From positions 160,502 to 224,501 of the forward strand of contig WELA01007315.1 of the NCBI GenBank assembly GCA_009602735.1: a stretch of DNA of 64,000 nt. The letters are read 5' to 3'. Position numbers and translations under genes: made by a program. Positions within the stretch are counted from its first letter, which is position 1; each line of letters starts with the position of its first letter. The notes beneath the pieces were generated by a model that saw only the letters and a list, made by a program, of their open reading frames with translations, was not told where the DNA came from and made no database searches. This stretch comes from Mesotaenium endlicherianum (lineage: Eukaryota > Streptophyta > Zygnematophyceae > Zygnematales > Mesotaeniaceae). Below, in pieces: positions 9,838-21,711 of the stretch.

Positions 9838-10307
9838 AGTCATTGCAGAACCAGTCTCCAGCTGGCACGCAAGCCAGCGACGGGTTGAGGCAACTGATGT
9901 GGAAGCCAAGGTTGCAGCTATTGTAGAGCAGCATCTTGGCCTTCTGGCCAGGACTGTGGCAGATCTGGCACGCCCAGTCTTTGGGCGAACGCGCGTCGCA
10001 GGGTCAAATCTGCAAGTCAAGGTTAGGAAGGTGGCATGGTCCACAGTTCTTCGTGTGGTCCTTGTGAAGACGGCCATCTGCGCCTTCCAGCTCCAGGACT
10101 CCTGACGCCAAGACGCGCTTGACGCGCAGGATGACCGGCAAGCTGCTGGTTATCGAGGGTGTTCTTCGTCTGACGTCGCAGGTACACAAAGTCACCTGCA
10201 GAAAACTGCAACACCTGCGTACGATACGCTCCTCCACGAGTCATGGCATACCTCAACGTATTGCGATGCTGTGCGATGCTGAGATTATCCATGGCCATGG
10301 GCATCAA
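9838..10307 (-). pseudogene. Element D integrase tail with PHD-like zinc finger
   Basis: The minus strand encodes a basic post-integrase segment with GDFVYLRRQTKNTLD, shared with element E. About 100 bases further on is a segment beginning CQICHSPGQKAK, then LGFHISCLNPSLACVP and ending AGDWFCNDC. The spacing of cysteines and histidine and the GFH and DWFC words match PHD fingers, which read the histone H3 tail. The finger would lie at the extreme C-terminus of pol, where chromoviruses carry a chromodomain. The element is broken, so this is a fossil. Confidence 0.65.
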
Positions 10308-12302
10308 GCGCTGGAAGAGTTGCGCACGCTACCCAATAAGAACGCTCCACGGGACTGTACAAGTCCAAGACATCCGCCATCACCCGGCACACGCACCCCT
10401 CCAGGAAGACGAAGTCGCGGCTGCGCTTGAGGACGCGCTCGCACTCCCTCGTGGTGACGCCTGAAGCCATCACCTTAGAGGTGACATATTGCAACACTGG
10501 GGCGTCCTCCCAAACATCATTGGGCCCTTGCTGCCTGCTGTCCTGCTCCTTTGCTTCCGCCAATGCTAAGCGCCGCGTGTTGACAGTCACCATGGCCCGG
10601 CTCGTGAGCCCTGCGGGCCGCACCTTGCTGTCCACAGTGAAGGCCAGGAATGCCGCTGCGTGCCACGCCACAAGCTTGTCCTCGTCATGGCGCGCCACAG
10701 TTAGGTCCCTCGACAATGGAAGAGGGTTACGGTTGAGGCCGTCGGCGTCCATGTTAGTGGACCCAGGGCGGTGATGCACGTCGAAGGTGTACTCCTGCAG
10801 AATGAGCGCCCATCGTGCGTACTTGCCTGTTAGGCCCTCCGATGTCATGAGCCACTTGAGTGGCTGATGGTTGGTGACCAGGGGGAAGTGGGTGCCGTAG
10901 AGGTAATGCCTAAAGTGCTCAATCGCCCAGACTGCGGCCAGGCACTCCCCTCGTAAGATCCGTAGTTGCTATTGGCGCGGTTGTTGCTGCGGCTAGCGTA
11001 GGCCACCTTGGCTCGAAGCCCTCATGCTCCTGCACCAGCACCGCGCTCAGCCCCGCCTGCAACCAGTTAGTGTGGAGGATGAAGGGTTTCTTGTAGTCGG
11101 GCCGCCGCAGCACCGGTGGGCTCACCAACAGCTTTTTGAGCTTGTCAAACGCCGCCTACTGCTCTGGCCCCCACACATAAGCAACACCCTTCTGCAACAA
11201 GTTGTTGAGTGGCTTGGCCAGCTCCTGAACCCTGGCACGAAGCGTCGATAGTAGTTGGCGATGCCAAGGAAGGCCCTCGGCTGCGAGAGGTCCGTTGGAG
11301 GCAAAATGCTCGTAATGGTTGAGAACTTGGCCAGCTGCGGCGCCAGACCGCTCAAAGAGAGCAGATGCCCGAGGTACTCCACCTCTTGAGTCCCAAATGT
11401 ACACTTGCCGGGATGGCACTTGAGCCCCGCGGCCTCCAAGCGCTCCAACACGGCAATGATGTGGACCACGTGCTCCTCAAACGTCTCACTAAAGACGAGC
11501 ACGTCATTGATGTAGCACCGGGCGAAGGGAAGCCCTGCCAGCTCCTTATTCATGACCCTCTAAAATGTGGCCGACGTGTTCCTCAACCCAAAAGGCATCA
11601 CCACCCACTCGTAGAGGCGCTGTGCCCCCAAGAACGCCGTCTTATGCTAATCCTCCTTGGCAATGGGAATTTGGTTGAAGCCCTGGCGCAGGACCAACAC
11701 TGAGAACCAAGTGCAGTTGCCAATGTCATCAAAGATCTCGTCTGGCGTCGGCATAGGGTACCTGTCCTGCTCAGTGACCTCGTTCAGCCGACGATAGTCA
11801 CCGCACATCCTCTTCTCGACCAGTTGCCCGAGGCATCCTTCTTGGCTAGCATGATCGTGGGCGCGGCGTAGCGAGACGAAGACTTCCTGATGAGCCGATT
11901 GTCCTCCAGCTTGCCTGTCTGTGCGCCGATCAGACCATCCTCAAAGTGATCGTATCTCTTGAGGAAGATAGGCTCCTTAGAAATGAGAGGGATCCGGATG
12001 GGATCCCCCTTGTAGCGCCCGAGGCCGTGCATGCCGCTGGCAAAGCTGACGCTGCGTCTCCCATCCAACAGTGTCGTCAGCTGTGCCGCCTGGGCGTCAG
12101 TGAGAGTCCCCCCCAGCTTCCATGTAGGCGCACCTGGTGAGGGCTCCTGCCCTGCAGCCGGCTCCTCCTGCCCTGCTGCTGGCGTAAGCTGTGGCGCTGC
12201 AGGTGTCACCTGCCCTGCAGCTGTCTGTGCTCTGCCTGCGATGGGTGCCTCCTCCTTGGCAGCTGCTACCAGCTGCCCTGCACCGCCTGCCTGAGGTCGC
12301 AA
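10285..12302 (-). pseudogene. Element D reverse transcriptase and RNase H region
   Basis: Recognisable RT pieces include YDHFEDGLIGAQTG, APTIMLAKKDASGNW, and CYINDVLVFSETFEEHV with the YxDD-type centre in variant form. They are followed by LGIANYYRRFVPGF and by the RNase H-side words RWALILQEYTFDVHHRPG and NMDADGLNRNP. The order and words are those of Ty3/gypsy pol. The region is decayed with several breaks. It lies directly downstream of the methyltransferase ORF, in the same order as in element E. Confidence 0.8.
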
Positions 12303-12642
12303 GCGAGGAAAAAGAAATGGCGACCGGAACTCTCTGGGTCGCTGTGAGGCCTCCTCTCCTGAGTCCCCCCCTTAGCAAACCAGAATCGTCACGGGCCGGC
12401 GGCGGGGACCGATGGCGGGCGCGAGCCTGCGGGGCAGGCCCCGCGCGCTGAGAATGCCACGCGGTGCCGCGCGGAGCTTGGCCGTCATCGTCAGGGGAGT
12501 CCTCGTCCATGGCGTCAGCAGGCTGAGGCAGCTCTGGGTGGCGTGCCTCCGCATAAAGAGGTTCCAAGGCCTGTATCTGAAGCAGGATCCATGTGAGGAC
12601 GTGGGCGTCAATTGCCTGTCCCAAGAGGCAAACGTGGTTCAC

Positions 12643-14316
12643 CTATGTGAGACCGTCCAGCTTTGTGAGGTGCGGCGGGAAGCCCATGGCGCGTTCCATC
12701 TCCGTCGGGCGGGACCTGTCAAACATGCCAGCCTCCAGGTCAATGACCATCTCGCGCTGAGCGCCCACAAAGGCATCGCTGTCGTAGCGGCTGACAATGG
12801 AGGGGAGCGCTCGAGTAACGTCATGAAGGACCTCGCACTGCGCCTGCGAGGGATATGGCAGCAGCGTCACCCGCTGCGCCAGCCAAAAAACATCAAGGAT
12901 GGAGTCGACGTTGCGCGTGTGGCGCAAATGGGCGGCTGGCAAAGCCTCGAGAGTGCCCGGCATCGCCAGGTTGGTGAAGTAAGCGCGGACGCGATGCGCA
13001 AACGAGCCAATCCGGGCAGCGTCAATGACGGCCTCGCGACCGACGTAGCTGTTGCAGAGGGCAAAGATGGCACTGAAGTCGGGCCTGCGGTCGTAGCGTG
13101 CATCCACGTTCTCTAGGACCCATGCAAGAGTGTGCGGCGGCTGACGATCCTCCACCATGTTGAGGACGCGGAGCAGGTGCCAGAAGAGGGTCGTGCGAGG
13201 GTCACTGAGTGCTCTGCCACGCCGAGCTCTAGAAAATCCTTGGCACTCCCAACCTGCAATGATGAGGTTGATGGGCCCAAGGCGAGTGACATGCTCGATG
13301 GTGATGTCGCGGATGTCCATGGGCCAATCCGTCTGCGCGCGGCAAAAGGCGTACGCGTGAAGGAGGACTGGGAATCGCACGTGGCACAGAGCCATCTGCC
13401 AACGAGCCACCTGCTGAGCCTCGGGATTGGGGTCCACACAGACGTAGCGGCGCACGGGAATGCCGGCCTGCAAGGTCGCTAGCAGCCCTGTGGCGATCCC
13501 GGCAAAGAGCTCAACAAGCACAATGCCGCCAGGTCGCTCGTCGAGCGAGTCGGCACAGATGGGTGTCGGCAGCGAGCGGCGCCCCATGGCAGGATCGTCG
13601 GGCTGTGCGGGCGGCGGATAGGTGCGCTCGGCACTGTGCTGATGTGGCGCCATGCGGACCGCAGCCACGGCGCGCTCGGCGTAGTCGCACGTGAGACTTG
13701 GAATGGGGTCCGCAATGGGCAGGGGACACCCCTCCCGAGCTTGGGCCTGATAGGAACGCCACCTCATGCGGGCGTCCTGCAAGGCCTCCGGCGGCACAGC
13801 GCGAGCCTGACGCTGGGCCATGCGAACGCATAGAAGCTGCCATCGGCCACGCTGAGCGAGGTTGTCCTGGTGCGAGGCAGCATCGGCCAACTCGTCTAGA
13901 ACGGGCCGCTGAGGCAGATAGGGATGTGGATCAAAGTAGGCGCGCTGGAGCTCCCGCATGGCCTCAGCGGGAACTGTGTGCAGACAGATCGCTTGGGGTT
14001 GTTGACCACCAGCCGTGGCCGGACGAGCAGGCGCAGGGCCAGCTGGACTCGCAGGCGGGACTACCCTCGCGGAGCTAGCTCGACGCGGGGATGCCAGAGA
14101 TGCAGCATGAGCTTTGCTCGTGTGGCTGCTGTGAACGGGTGGCGAGGGAGCAGCCTGCCACCTGTGCGCGCCACCTTCTGAGGAGGACATCTTGAGGGGC
14201 GGTGGCCTGCGAGGTGGCTGCGTGGGGCGCCGACGTGTTGAGCCGCAGGGTCGAGGTACAAGGCGTAATGCGCCTGTGAGGAGGAATGCGTGTCGTCGCA
14301 ATCTGGGAGTGGGCAA
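12643..14316 (-). CDS. C5-cytosine DNA methyltransferase carried by element D
   Basis: This 557-residue frame is open throughout. It contains the C5-methyltransferase motifs in order: motif I as VLVELFAGIATGL (about 267-279) for S-adenosylmethionine, motif IV as GWECQGFS (about 355-362) with the catalytic-position cysteine, motif VI as WVLENVD (399-405) with ENV, and a motif VIII-like segment FAHRVRAYFTNL (439-450). A late segment, EMERAMGFP, resembles the motif IX-X region. The first 250 residues are alanine, proline and arginine rich and probably belong to the upstream linker. The enzyme would methylate cytosine in DNA in the nucleus. It lies between protease and reverse transcriptase of a Ty3/gypsy element, as in element E, so it was probably part of the pol polyprotein rather than a free host gene. 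Confidence 0.85.
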   Translation of the reverse strand: MPTPRLRRHAFLLTGALRLVPRPCGSTRRRPTQPPRRPPPLKMSSSEGGAHRWQAAPSPPVHSSHTSKAHAASLASPRRASSARVVPPASPAGPAPARPATAGGQQPQAICLHTVPAEAMRELQRAYFDPHPYLPQRPVLDELADAASHQDNLAQRGRWQLLCVRMAQRQARAVPPEALQDARMRWRSYQAQAREGCPLPIADPIPSLTCDYAERAVAAVRMAPHQHSAERTYPPPAQPDDPAMGRRSLPTPICADSLDERPGGIVLVELFAGIATGLLATLQAGIPVRRYVCVDPNPEAQQVARWQMALCHVRFPVLLHAYAFCRAQTDWPMDIRDITIEHVTRLGPINLIIAGWECQGFSRARRGRALSDPRTTLFWHLLRVLNMVEDRQPPHTLAWVLENVDARYDRRPDFSAIFALCNSYVGREAVIDAARIGSFAHRVRAYFTNLAMPGTLEALPAAHLRHTRNVDSILDVFWLAQRVTLLPYPSQAQCEVLHDVTRALPSIVSRYDSDAFVGAQREMVIDLEAGMFDRSRPTEMERAMGFPPHLTKLDGLT

Positions 14317-15564
14317 AAAGGTGGCGTGCCTCCTCGCTCCCGAGTGTTGTCGTACTGGGGCGTGCGCTCCCTGTCATCGTACAACGGCGTGATGGAGGGG
14401 ACCCGCAGCTTGCAAAGAGGAGGGACCTTTCGCGCCTCACGCCGGGGCGTGAGCGACCGTGAGCACCTCGTCTCGCGGAGAGGAATGGTCTCTCGGGCGG
14501 GCCCAATGGTGGGCTTGGTGCGGTGTGTGTATCGCAAGGGCGGATGGGCGCGAGTAGCCAAGCTTGCGCGCGGCAGATTGCGGATGCTGCTCCAAAGCTC
14601 GAGCTGGCGCACGGGAGGCGTGGCAGTGCTTGAAGAAGCAGCAGCTGCGCGGGCGGAGGCAAACAAGTGCCTAACGCGGCACTCGTTGCTCGTGGAGCAA
14701 TCACGGGACACGAGACGGCTGGGTCCAGCTGCGGCGGCCCAGGCCCAGCTGGACCGGTCTGCGGCCTCCTGCGACAGGTCGCTGAAGGCGGGCGGGCCTG
14801 TAGGCCTGCGCCAAACGTGCGTCATGGCCGAGGCTCCTCCAATGGCTGCGCAAGGTACTCCTCCGCAGACTCCTCGGGAAGGTGCTCCCACTGCTCCTCC
14901 TTCTCCTCGTTGCTGTCGAGGGGTAGGTCGTGGGACTCGCCAGGATAGGCGGCCTGCCGCATGGCCTCCTCCTCTGATGCCGTGATGCAAGGCCAGGAGT
15001 CGCCAGTGTGGTGCGATGCGCGTCGGGATGGCGGCTGAGAGTCCATACTGTATTGGATGGCCCAGCCAACAGGTACGTCGTGGCGTACGCGGACATCTGT
15101 CCTCGCTGGTTCACTGCGAGACGTCAAGGCCGTGGCAGCGGTGGGGGCAGTTGTTGCTGAGTCACAAGCAAGGACTGCGGCAGCGACGGCAGTACGAGCA
15201 ACGGCAAGAGCCTCGGTGGTATCCTCCGCCATTTGCCGCATCCTGGCGCGGTGCGCTGCGCAGATGCGTATCTGCTCTCGGGCCTGGGCAGCCAGGACAT
15301 CTGCCTGCTATTTTGGCGTGAGGTGGAGCTCTGCATTGGGCAGGTCTGGCTCCTCATCCTGCGGCTCAAACAGGTCCTCTCCCACAGAGATCTCCTTGTT
15401 CTTAGGCCCTCTCTTATCAATTTGGACCACTGGCTGGCCGTCGCCCAGCCCCATGAAGCCGTAGAGAGCGAACACCACTGGGCAGCAATCAACGATGTTG
15501 AGGGGAAGGACACCGTGTGCGTCCCTCTTGACTGCCATTCAGGTCGATAGGAGACCCGCTCCGC
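14317..15564 (-). other. Element D linker between protease and methyltransferase
   Basis: Short minus-strand frames here are rich in alanine, glutamate and proline, for example 14822-15241 ending in acidic runs and 15308-15538. No known domain is seen. The corresponding linker in element E is also poorly conserved. Confidence 0.5.
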
Positions 15565-16182
15565 CTAGTTGTCGACCGCGGCGCCGATGGGAAAGAGCAC
15601 GTCTTGCCTTAGTAGTACGTCAAAGGACTCTGAAGGAGAGACGAGCGCGTTCCGATGGATGGTCGTCTTGTCTGCAGTGCCCGGGCGGAGAGTGAACCGC
15701 AGTGCCAGCCTTGTGCGACCTGTGACGGACTCGGTGCCAGCCGCGGTGTTGATGCGCGTCGGCGAGTCCTCCAAGTTGGCCAAAGAGAGCCCCAGCCAAC
15801 AAAAGTAGCGCAAGCTAATGAGGACCGGCTGCGCGCCCGTGTCGAACATGATGCGCAGCGGCGCCTGGGTGTTGACGAGCATGAACCCCTGCAAATTACC
15901 CAAAAACGCGGCGTTAGGAGTGCTGATCATCCTGCGCTCATGCGCAGAGCAAGCTGGTGCGGATTGCACCGCACTTGCGGCATCAGCTGTAGGCCTGCCA
16001 ATGGCAGCGCGCACAGTGTCTGCGCGTGACCGAAGCAGCAACTGAGCGGCCTGCCTTGTCGCCTCCATGGAAACGCCAAGCTCCGCAAGATAACTTTGGC
16101 GCTGAGCTGCACCGTTGTCATCGGCGAGGTGAGCACGTGTGGCGCGGGCTCCGCAAGGGCTACTGGCGTCTCTAGTACGCAA
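15565..16182 (-). pseudogene. Element D retropepsin-like aspartic protease
   Basis: The minus-strand frame contains IMFDTGAQPVLISL, the catalytic D-T-G-A motif of retroviral-type aspartic proteases, followed about 70 residues later by SFDVLLRQDVLFPIG. Element E has the matching pair LLDTGAQPVILG and YDVLLGTETVIPLG. The enzyme would process the element polyprotein. D as a whole is broken. Confidence 0.8.
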
Positions 16183-17750
16183 AACAAACGGGGCAGGCGC
16201 GGCGCCTTCTCCGACCGTCGTCCCTGGTCTGGCCCGCTGCGAGCCGACCGGCTAATGCCACGAGCGTGTGCTTGCGGTTCGCACAACCGATTGTGGGGCG
16301 GCTGTCGAGAGGTTGCGTGCGAGCGCAACAAGCCAGAATGGCAGCTGCTAGCGCAGCCGCAAGGCTTGCCACGCAGCTTGGTGCGCGGTCTGCCGCAGGG
16401 CCTGCCGAAAGGCCTGCCGCGCCGCCTGCCGCAGAGCTTGCCAAAGAGCCTGCCGCAGAGCCTGGCGTGGCGGCTAACGTTGTCATGGCGGTTGGCGCGT
16501 GTGCGAACGCCGGCGCCCTTGCAAACGCAAGCGCAAGCGCTACAGGCGCAAGCGCATGCGTAGCGGCTGGAAGCGTAGCGGCTGTCGAGTGCGCAACTGC
16601 AGGAACGGTTGCACCTGATGGCGAGCACGCGGCTGCTGGAAAGTTGCCACGTGGCGCCTCTTGGTGGCTCCTAGAGGCAAGGGGTCGCGTCGTCAGACCG
16701 ACGTCAGCGATAGTCTCAGCTCCCCCGTGCAACGTTTGTGGTGCCCTCCCCTTGGTGCATTCGCTTGTTGGAGCCCCCGCAGCGCAAAATGCGCTGTTGC
16801 CGGGGTTTTGTGTGCCGCCAGGGTTTAAGCCCTGGCTGTGCGCAGCCGTGTTGGCGCCGTCGAGACCCCGCACGGCGATCTGGCCGCACAGCGCCGTCGG
16901 GGTAGTCCCCCCCTGATTGAGGATGGCAATCGCTGGCTGGCCTAGGCTATGCGCGCGTGCCAAGTGGCGGCACGTGTACGCCAGGGTTAAAATCCTGGTT
17001 GTACGCAGCTGCGGGCGCGCCGTCGGCGCCCTGTCCGGGGATCCGGCCGCACAGCGCCGTCGGGGTTGCCCCCTTCTGCCTGAATATGGCGGTTGCAGCC
17101 GCTATCTCTGCTCTGGCCGTGCCGGGTTGCGTGTGCGCGCCACGTGGCAACACCTGTGCGCAGCTGCCGTGCGTAGCCACGGCTGCTGTTGCGAAGCTGT
17201 CGTGGCGTCGCCGGCTGCGCAGCGGGCCTTGTAGCGCGATGTGCGGCGTGCGCGTACGTGCGAGTGCGCGCGCGGGCACGCTGCTGTCGGCACGAGCGGC
17301 CCCACCTGTCGTGCAGGCAACAAGTGGCGGCCTTTGCTGGGGCCTGCTGTCTGCAGCAGCCAGCAGGGGGCTGCTGTTTTGGCCTGTGCGCAGATCTGCG
17401 CACGGTCGTACCACGCGTACGGCGAGGGACGCGATAGCTGTGCTAGCTGTAACCGTGCGCGCCGCCCGATGGGCTTGTGCCAGCGTGCTAGCTGTCGCTG
17501 CGCGGGCCGAGGGGAAGCCCGTTGGCGATAGCAGAGCGACGCAAAACAGGAGCTCTGTTGGAGCCTGGGCTGGCGTGCGTGCGGTCCCGTCTACGAGCGT
17601 ACCTACGCCACGGGATGGCGCGGCAGCGCAGGCCTGTAGCCTATTGTCTGGCAGGTTGTCAGAGCGTGCGCTATCGTTGCTGACAGATGTCGGCGCGGTG
17701 TGCGAAGGGCTGGCAGGGTTGTCTGAGCGGGCTCTTGCAGCTTCGGTCAC
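16172..17750 (-). other. Element D GC-rich, alanine-rich linker with internal duplication
   Basis: This low-complexity stretch encodes alanine-rich peptide in the most likely minus frame and stays open in other frames because of its GC bias. An imperfect duplication of about 150 bp lies at 16800-16945 and 16970-17115: both halves share GGCCGCACAGCGCCGTCGGGG and neighbouring words. Short degenerate CCTGCCG units are repeated at 16375-16470. Confidence 0.55.
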
Positions 17751-17825
17751 GGGCGCTATGTCATCGCGCGGACGTGCGCGGGGCTGCGGCGTTGCCGCGG
17801 AGCTGAGTGTCGGCGTCTGAGATTG

Positions 17826-18291
17826 TCAAGAGTCGGAGCCAGGCGTGTGCGCAGGGGCTGCGCGGGCGCCAATTGTAAGAGCTGTGGCGTAGAACGGTGG
17901 AACCTGTGCAAAGAGCGCTCCGCACGCGTCGTAGCTGTCGGCATCGAAGAGGCCACGGAGTCTTGCGATCTCCGCGTTGGCCTCCACGAGGGCGTCACTG
18001 ACGTCATTAAAGCTGCAGTAGTTGGCTCCGAGAGTCAGCGCGGCGTCCGTCGTGGCCGCAGCTGCAGTCATCGCGAAGCATCCACCCGTGCAAGAGTTGC
18101 GCCCGCCTCGCTGTCCTGCTGCAGGCGAAGGACCGTCACGAGCACATCCGTTCTTGACGTCGCGCTTCTTCTGCAGACAAACGATCTGCAGGTGGCCGGC
18201 CTTGCCACAATAGGTGCAATTGCCGGGCTTGCCATTCTGCGTGAGCGTGCAATTTCGGCGTGAGTGGCCCGTCTTTCCGCAAGACCAACAG
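17826..18291 (-). pseudogene. Element D gag nucleocapsid part with two CCHC knuckles
   Basis: Two retroviral-type zinc knuckles are visible on the minus strand: CWSCGKTGHSRRNC and CTYCGKAGHLQIVC, about 20 residues apart. This is the RNA-binding end of gag. Its upstream side is interrupted exactly at the start of the LTR of element C at 18292; the rest of gag is found beyond C at 33285-34260. Confidence 0.85.
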
Positions 18292-19060
18292 TGAAAGGGG
18301 CAGAGTGCCCTAGTGGAAACGTAGTATCTCACGAGGAAAAGAACTAGTTGCAATCATACTAAAGAGTGCAGCGGCATATCACTAAGAAAGTTGAGGAAAG
18401 ATACTCAACATTTTTAGTAGCAAGAAACTACTCAGAAATGATGTAGGATGAAGGCCTTGTCATTACCAACCCGTGAAGTTTTACAGAAGTGAAAATTGAT
18501 AAGAAATGAAGTAGTTATGTCTATTTATAGTTTTCTACGATGGTCGCTCGCCCCTAAGCGGGAGGGCCGCTTACAACGGATTTTCCTAAGTGCTTGTCAA
18601 ATCGTCCCTTCCAAAATATTCGTGAGAAAGCCAGATCAGTCTCATTTGACGTGTCGGGTCAATTTGACGTCCACATGCATGCATCGAATTATCTAGAATA
18701 TTCTAACTTAGACGCGCTAGGCCAATCCGAAACTTCTAGGTGAATTGACCTAGTCAGCACTCCGCGTCACCCGAACTTACGTGAAGGTTCGAATTCACTC
18801 GAACGGCCCAGATTGCTTGACGCTGTCAGTCAATCCAACGGTCGCGCTCACCGCGAATTAACGACAGTCGTCAACCGACCTCAAAACTAATTAAACTTTG
18901 GACATCCATCACTTTGGAAATTCATGACTCTCTCAATACTTCACCGAATTTGATGAACTTTATATCAAAATGACCACAAAAAAGCAATCTACACTTCTAT
19001 GCAATCAAAACAAACTTTCATTGAACTAAAAAATGCAGTTTATAAACCTATGACCTTACA
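18292..19060 (-). repeat. 3' LTR of chromovirus C
   Basis: It is about 769 bp and on the minus strand runs TGTAAGGTCATAGG to CTGCCCCTTTCA. It matches 32530-33284. Confidence 0.88.
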
Positions 19061-20562
19061 TCATCCCCCTTCTCAAGATGCGACGTCCTCGACACATTCT
19101 GCAGATAACGCCTCAACTTACTCTTACAATGAGTCAAATTGACCTCTGGCGCCCAAGTGTTTTTGTCCGCATGGTCGCCTTCCCACTTGACCAGATACTC
19201 TTGAACAAGTCGTTGACCTCGTTTGACTCGTCGATCGCCGACAATCGCCTCCACTTCATACTCTAATACATCATCGATCTCCACCGGTGGTGGCGGTGTA
19301 GGTAGTCGTCCTAGATATCCTTCATTTGGGTCAACGTATGGTCGCAAACAACTGGCATGGAATACATCATGGATACGCCATCCTGAAGGAAGTTCCAACT
19401 TGTAGGTCATTGGATTAACCTGCTTGAGCACCACAAAGGGACCTCTAAACCGTGCCCGCAATTTCCTCTTGCCTGTGAAAGGTAAATTCTCTGTTGACAA
19501 GAGTACTTTGTCGCCCACATGGAATGTCACTTCCCTCTTGTGCTTGTTAGCATGCTTGCCCTGTTCCTCCTGTGCCTTCCAAATACACGTCTTCGTCGTG
19601 TCCCAAGTCTTCGCCATCTGCTCCATAAACGCTTGTGTAGAAGGAACTTGAGTCTCCTTGGCCTTCTCCAACAAGATGTTCCCTGGATGATATACTTCTC
19701 TTCCATACACTGTAGCAAATGGTGATTGCTTGGTGTATCCCTGCAGGTGGTTGTTGTAGGCAAACTCCAATCCTGGCAGCTTCTTGTCCCACTCTAAAGG
19801 GTCTTCCATAGTGAAACTCCTGAGCACCTCTTGCAGAGTTCTGTTGAGCCTCTCACTCTGCCCGTCTATCTGAGGATGATAGAAGATGCTAGTAAACCTT
19901 GGATCTCGATCTGAAATAATCACCTTCAGCAACCCATGTAGCCTGAAAATATGATCAAAGAATAGTCGTGCCACATCTGCTGCCGTACAAGTCTCCTTCA
20001 TGGGAATGAAGTGAGCCATCTTGCTGAGTCTATCAGACACAACTCATACTCCATCGTGCCCTTGACCACTCACTGGTAAAGATGTGATGAAGCCTATTGC
20101 AGTCTGCTCCCAAGTATACTCTGGAATAAGTAGGGGTTGCAATGTACCTCCCTTCTTTTGATTTGGTGTCTTGTTACGCTGGCACGCATCGCAACTCCTG
20201 ATCCACTCCTCGATGTCCTTGTCCATATTTCTCCAATAGTACTCCCGCATCAGCACGCTTGCCGTCTTCTTGCTTCCAAAGTGTCCAGCATATAAGCAAT
20301 CATAATGCTCCGCAAGGAGTAAGTCTCGGAGCTCCTTGATGTCAGGTACCACCACTCTCTTGGAATCACCATAATACCATATGCTGTCCTTCTTTTGCAT
20401 ACTCAAGTTGGACTCAGCTGCTCCACCATCAGCAAACTCTAGGTCCTCCTCATAGCCTCTCTGAAGCTTCTCCTTGAAGTCCATACTCGCCTTGATGACT
20501 GAGACAGCTGCAAGGGCTGGATAAAGCGTGTACGAGATTGATTCTCTCAGGTAAGTACTCAA
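19048..20562 (-). pseudogene. Chromovirus C integrase and chromodomain
   Basis: The minus-strand frames at 20044-20562 and 19048-20040 show the zinc-binding head (HFGSKKTASVLMREYYW and CDACQRNKT), then core words SDRLSKMAHFIPM, ISDRDPRFTS and QIDGQSERLNRTLQE. The basic tail LRARFRGPFVVLKQV follows. A chromodomain, EYEVEAIVGDRRVKRG to EYLVKWEGDHADKNTW, completes it. This places C among chromoviruses. It is part of a broken element. Confidence 0.85.
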
Positions 20563-21711
20563 TCTTGTGGTTAAACTGTTGCAAAAACTCCATCCACCTT
20601 GCCTGTCTTGGTGTCAACGTTGGCTGCGTCATGAACTTCTCCAAGCTCTTGTGGTCGGTCTTAATGAACACCTTCCGGCCGCCCGCCTAACATCACCAAA
20701 TCCTTAAAGCTTGGATAATAGCCAGCATCTCCCGCTCGTGTGCCGCATAGTTCTGTTCAGCAGGACTCGACTCCTTGCTCTTGTATGCCACAGGTTTTTA
20801 ATCCTTTACCCTGGGCCTGGAGAAGAATGGCTCCCACTGCAAAGTTTGATGCATTCGTGATGATGGTGAAAGAAAGCTCTGGACTTGCAATTGCCAACAA
20901 AGGTGCTTGGGTCAACAACTCCTCAATCTTCTCAAAAGCTTGCTGCTCCTTGTCATTGCATAGCCACTTCTCCTGCTTCCTCAACATAACCGTGAGCGGT
21001 GCACACACCTTGGCAAATCCTTCAATGAAACGTCGACAATAATTTGCCATGCCAAGGAAACACCTAAGTTGATGAATATCAGCAAGTTCCGCCCAATCTC
21101 TGATTGCTTGCACCTTCTTTTGCTCCACCTTGACTCCTTCAGCCCCCACTATGTGCCCAAGAAACTCAACCTCCTCGAGACAGAAGTTGCACTTGCTCAT
21201 CTTCCCATATAACTTCTGATCTTTGAAGACCTCCAACACCTTCCTCAGATGCTTCACATGCTCTTCCAAGGTCTTCAAATAGATCAGGATGTCGTCCAAG
21301 AATATCACCACAAACTGGTCCAAGTAGGGTCTGAAAATACTATTCATGAGTTCGATGAATGCAACTGGTGCATTAGTCAATCCAAAAGGCATGACTGTGA
21401 ACTCGAATACACCATAGCGAGTCCTGAAAGCAGTCATCTCCTTCCGCAATCTGAACCTGGTGATAGCCACTCCTCAAATCGATCTTTGAGAAATACTTTG
21501 TCCCAACAAGCCTGTCAATTAACTCGTCCACTCGTGGAAGTGGGTACCTGTTCTTGATGGTGACCTTGTTGAGTGCCTGGTAGTCAACACACATCCTCAT
21601 AGTCCCATCCTTCTTCTTCACAAATAAGACTGGCGCTGCAAATGGAGACTCGCTGGATCGGATAAATCCTTCCTCCAATAACTTTGTGAGCTGCTTCTTC
21701 AACTCATCCAA
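20450..21711 (-). pseudogene. Chromovirus C reverse transcriptase and RNase H
   Basis: The RT words [34 protein letters not shown] and FVVIFLDDILIYLKTLEEH are present, followed by FLGMANYCRRFIEGFAKV and the RNase H-side words ARWMEFLQQFNHKIEYLP. The order is standard for Ty3/gypsy pol. The element is broken. Confidence 0.85.

Noticed and set aside
16370-16470. AT-hook-like GRPFGRPCGRPR reading on the minus strand
   Set aside because: It is in a different frame from the supported protease and gag parts and comes from degenerate CCTGCCG repeats.
16172-17820. Several long overlapping frames on both strands in GC-rich DNA
   Set aside because: High GC removes stops in every frame; only the minus-strand order of gag, protease and methyltransferase is supported by motifs.
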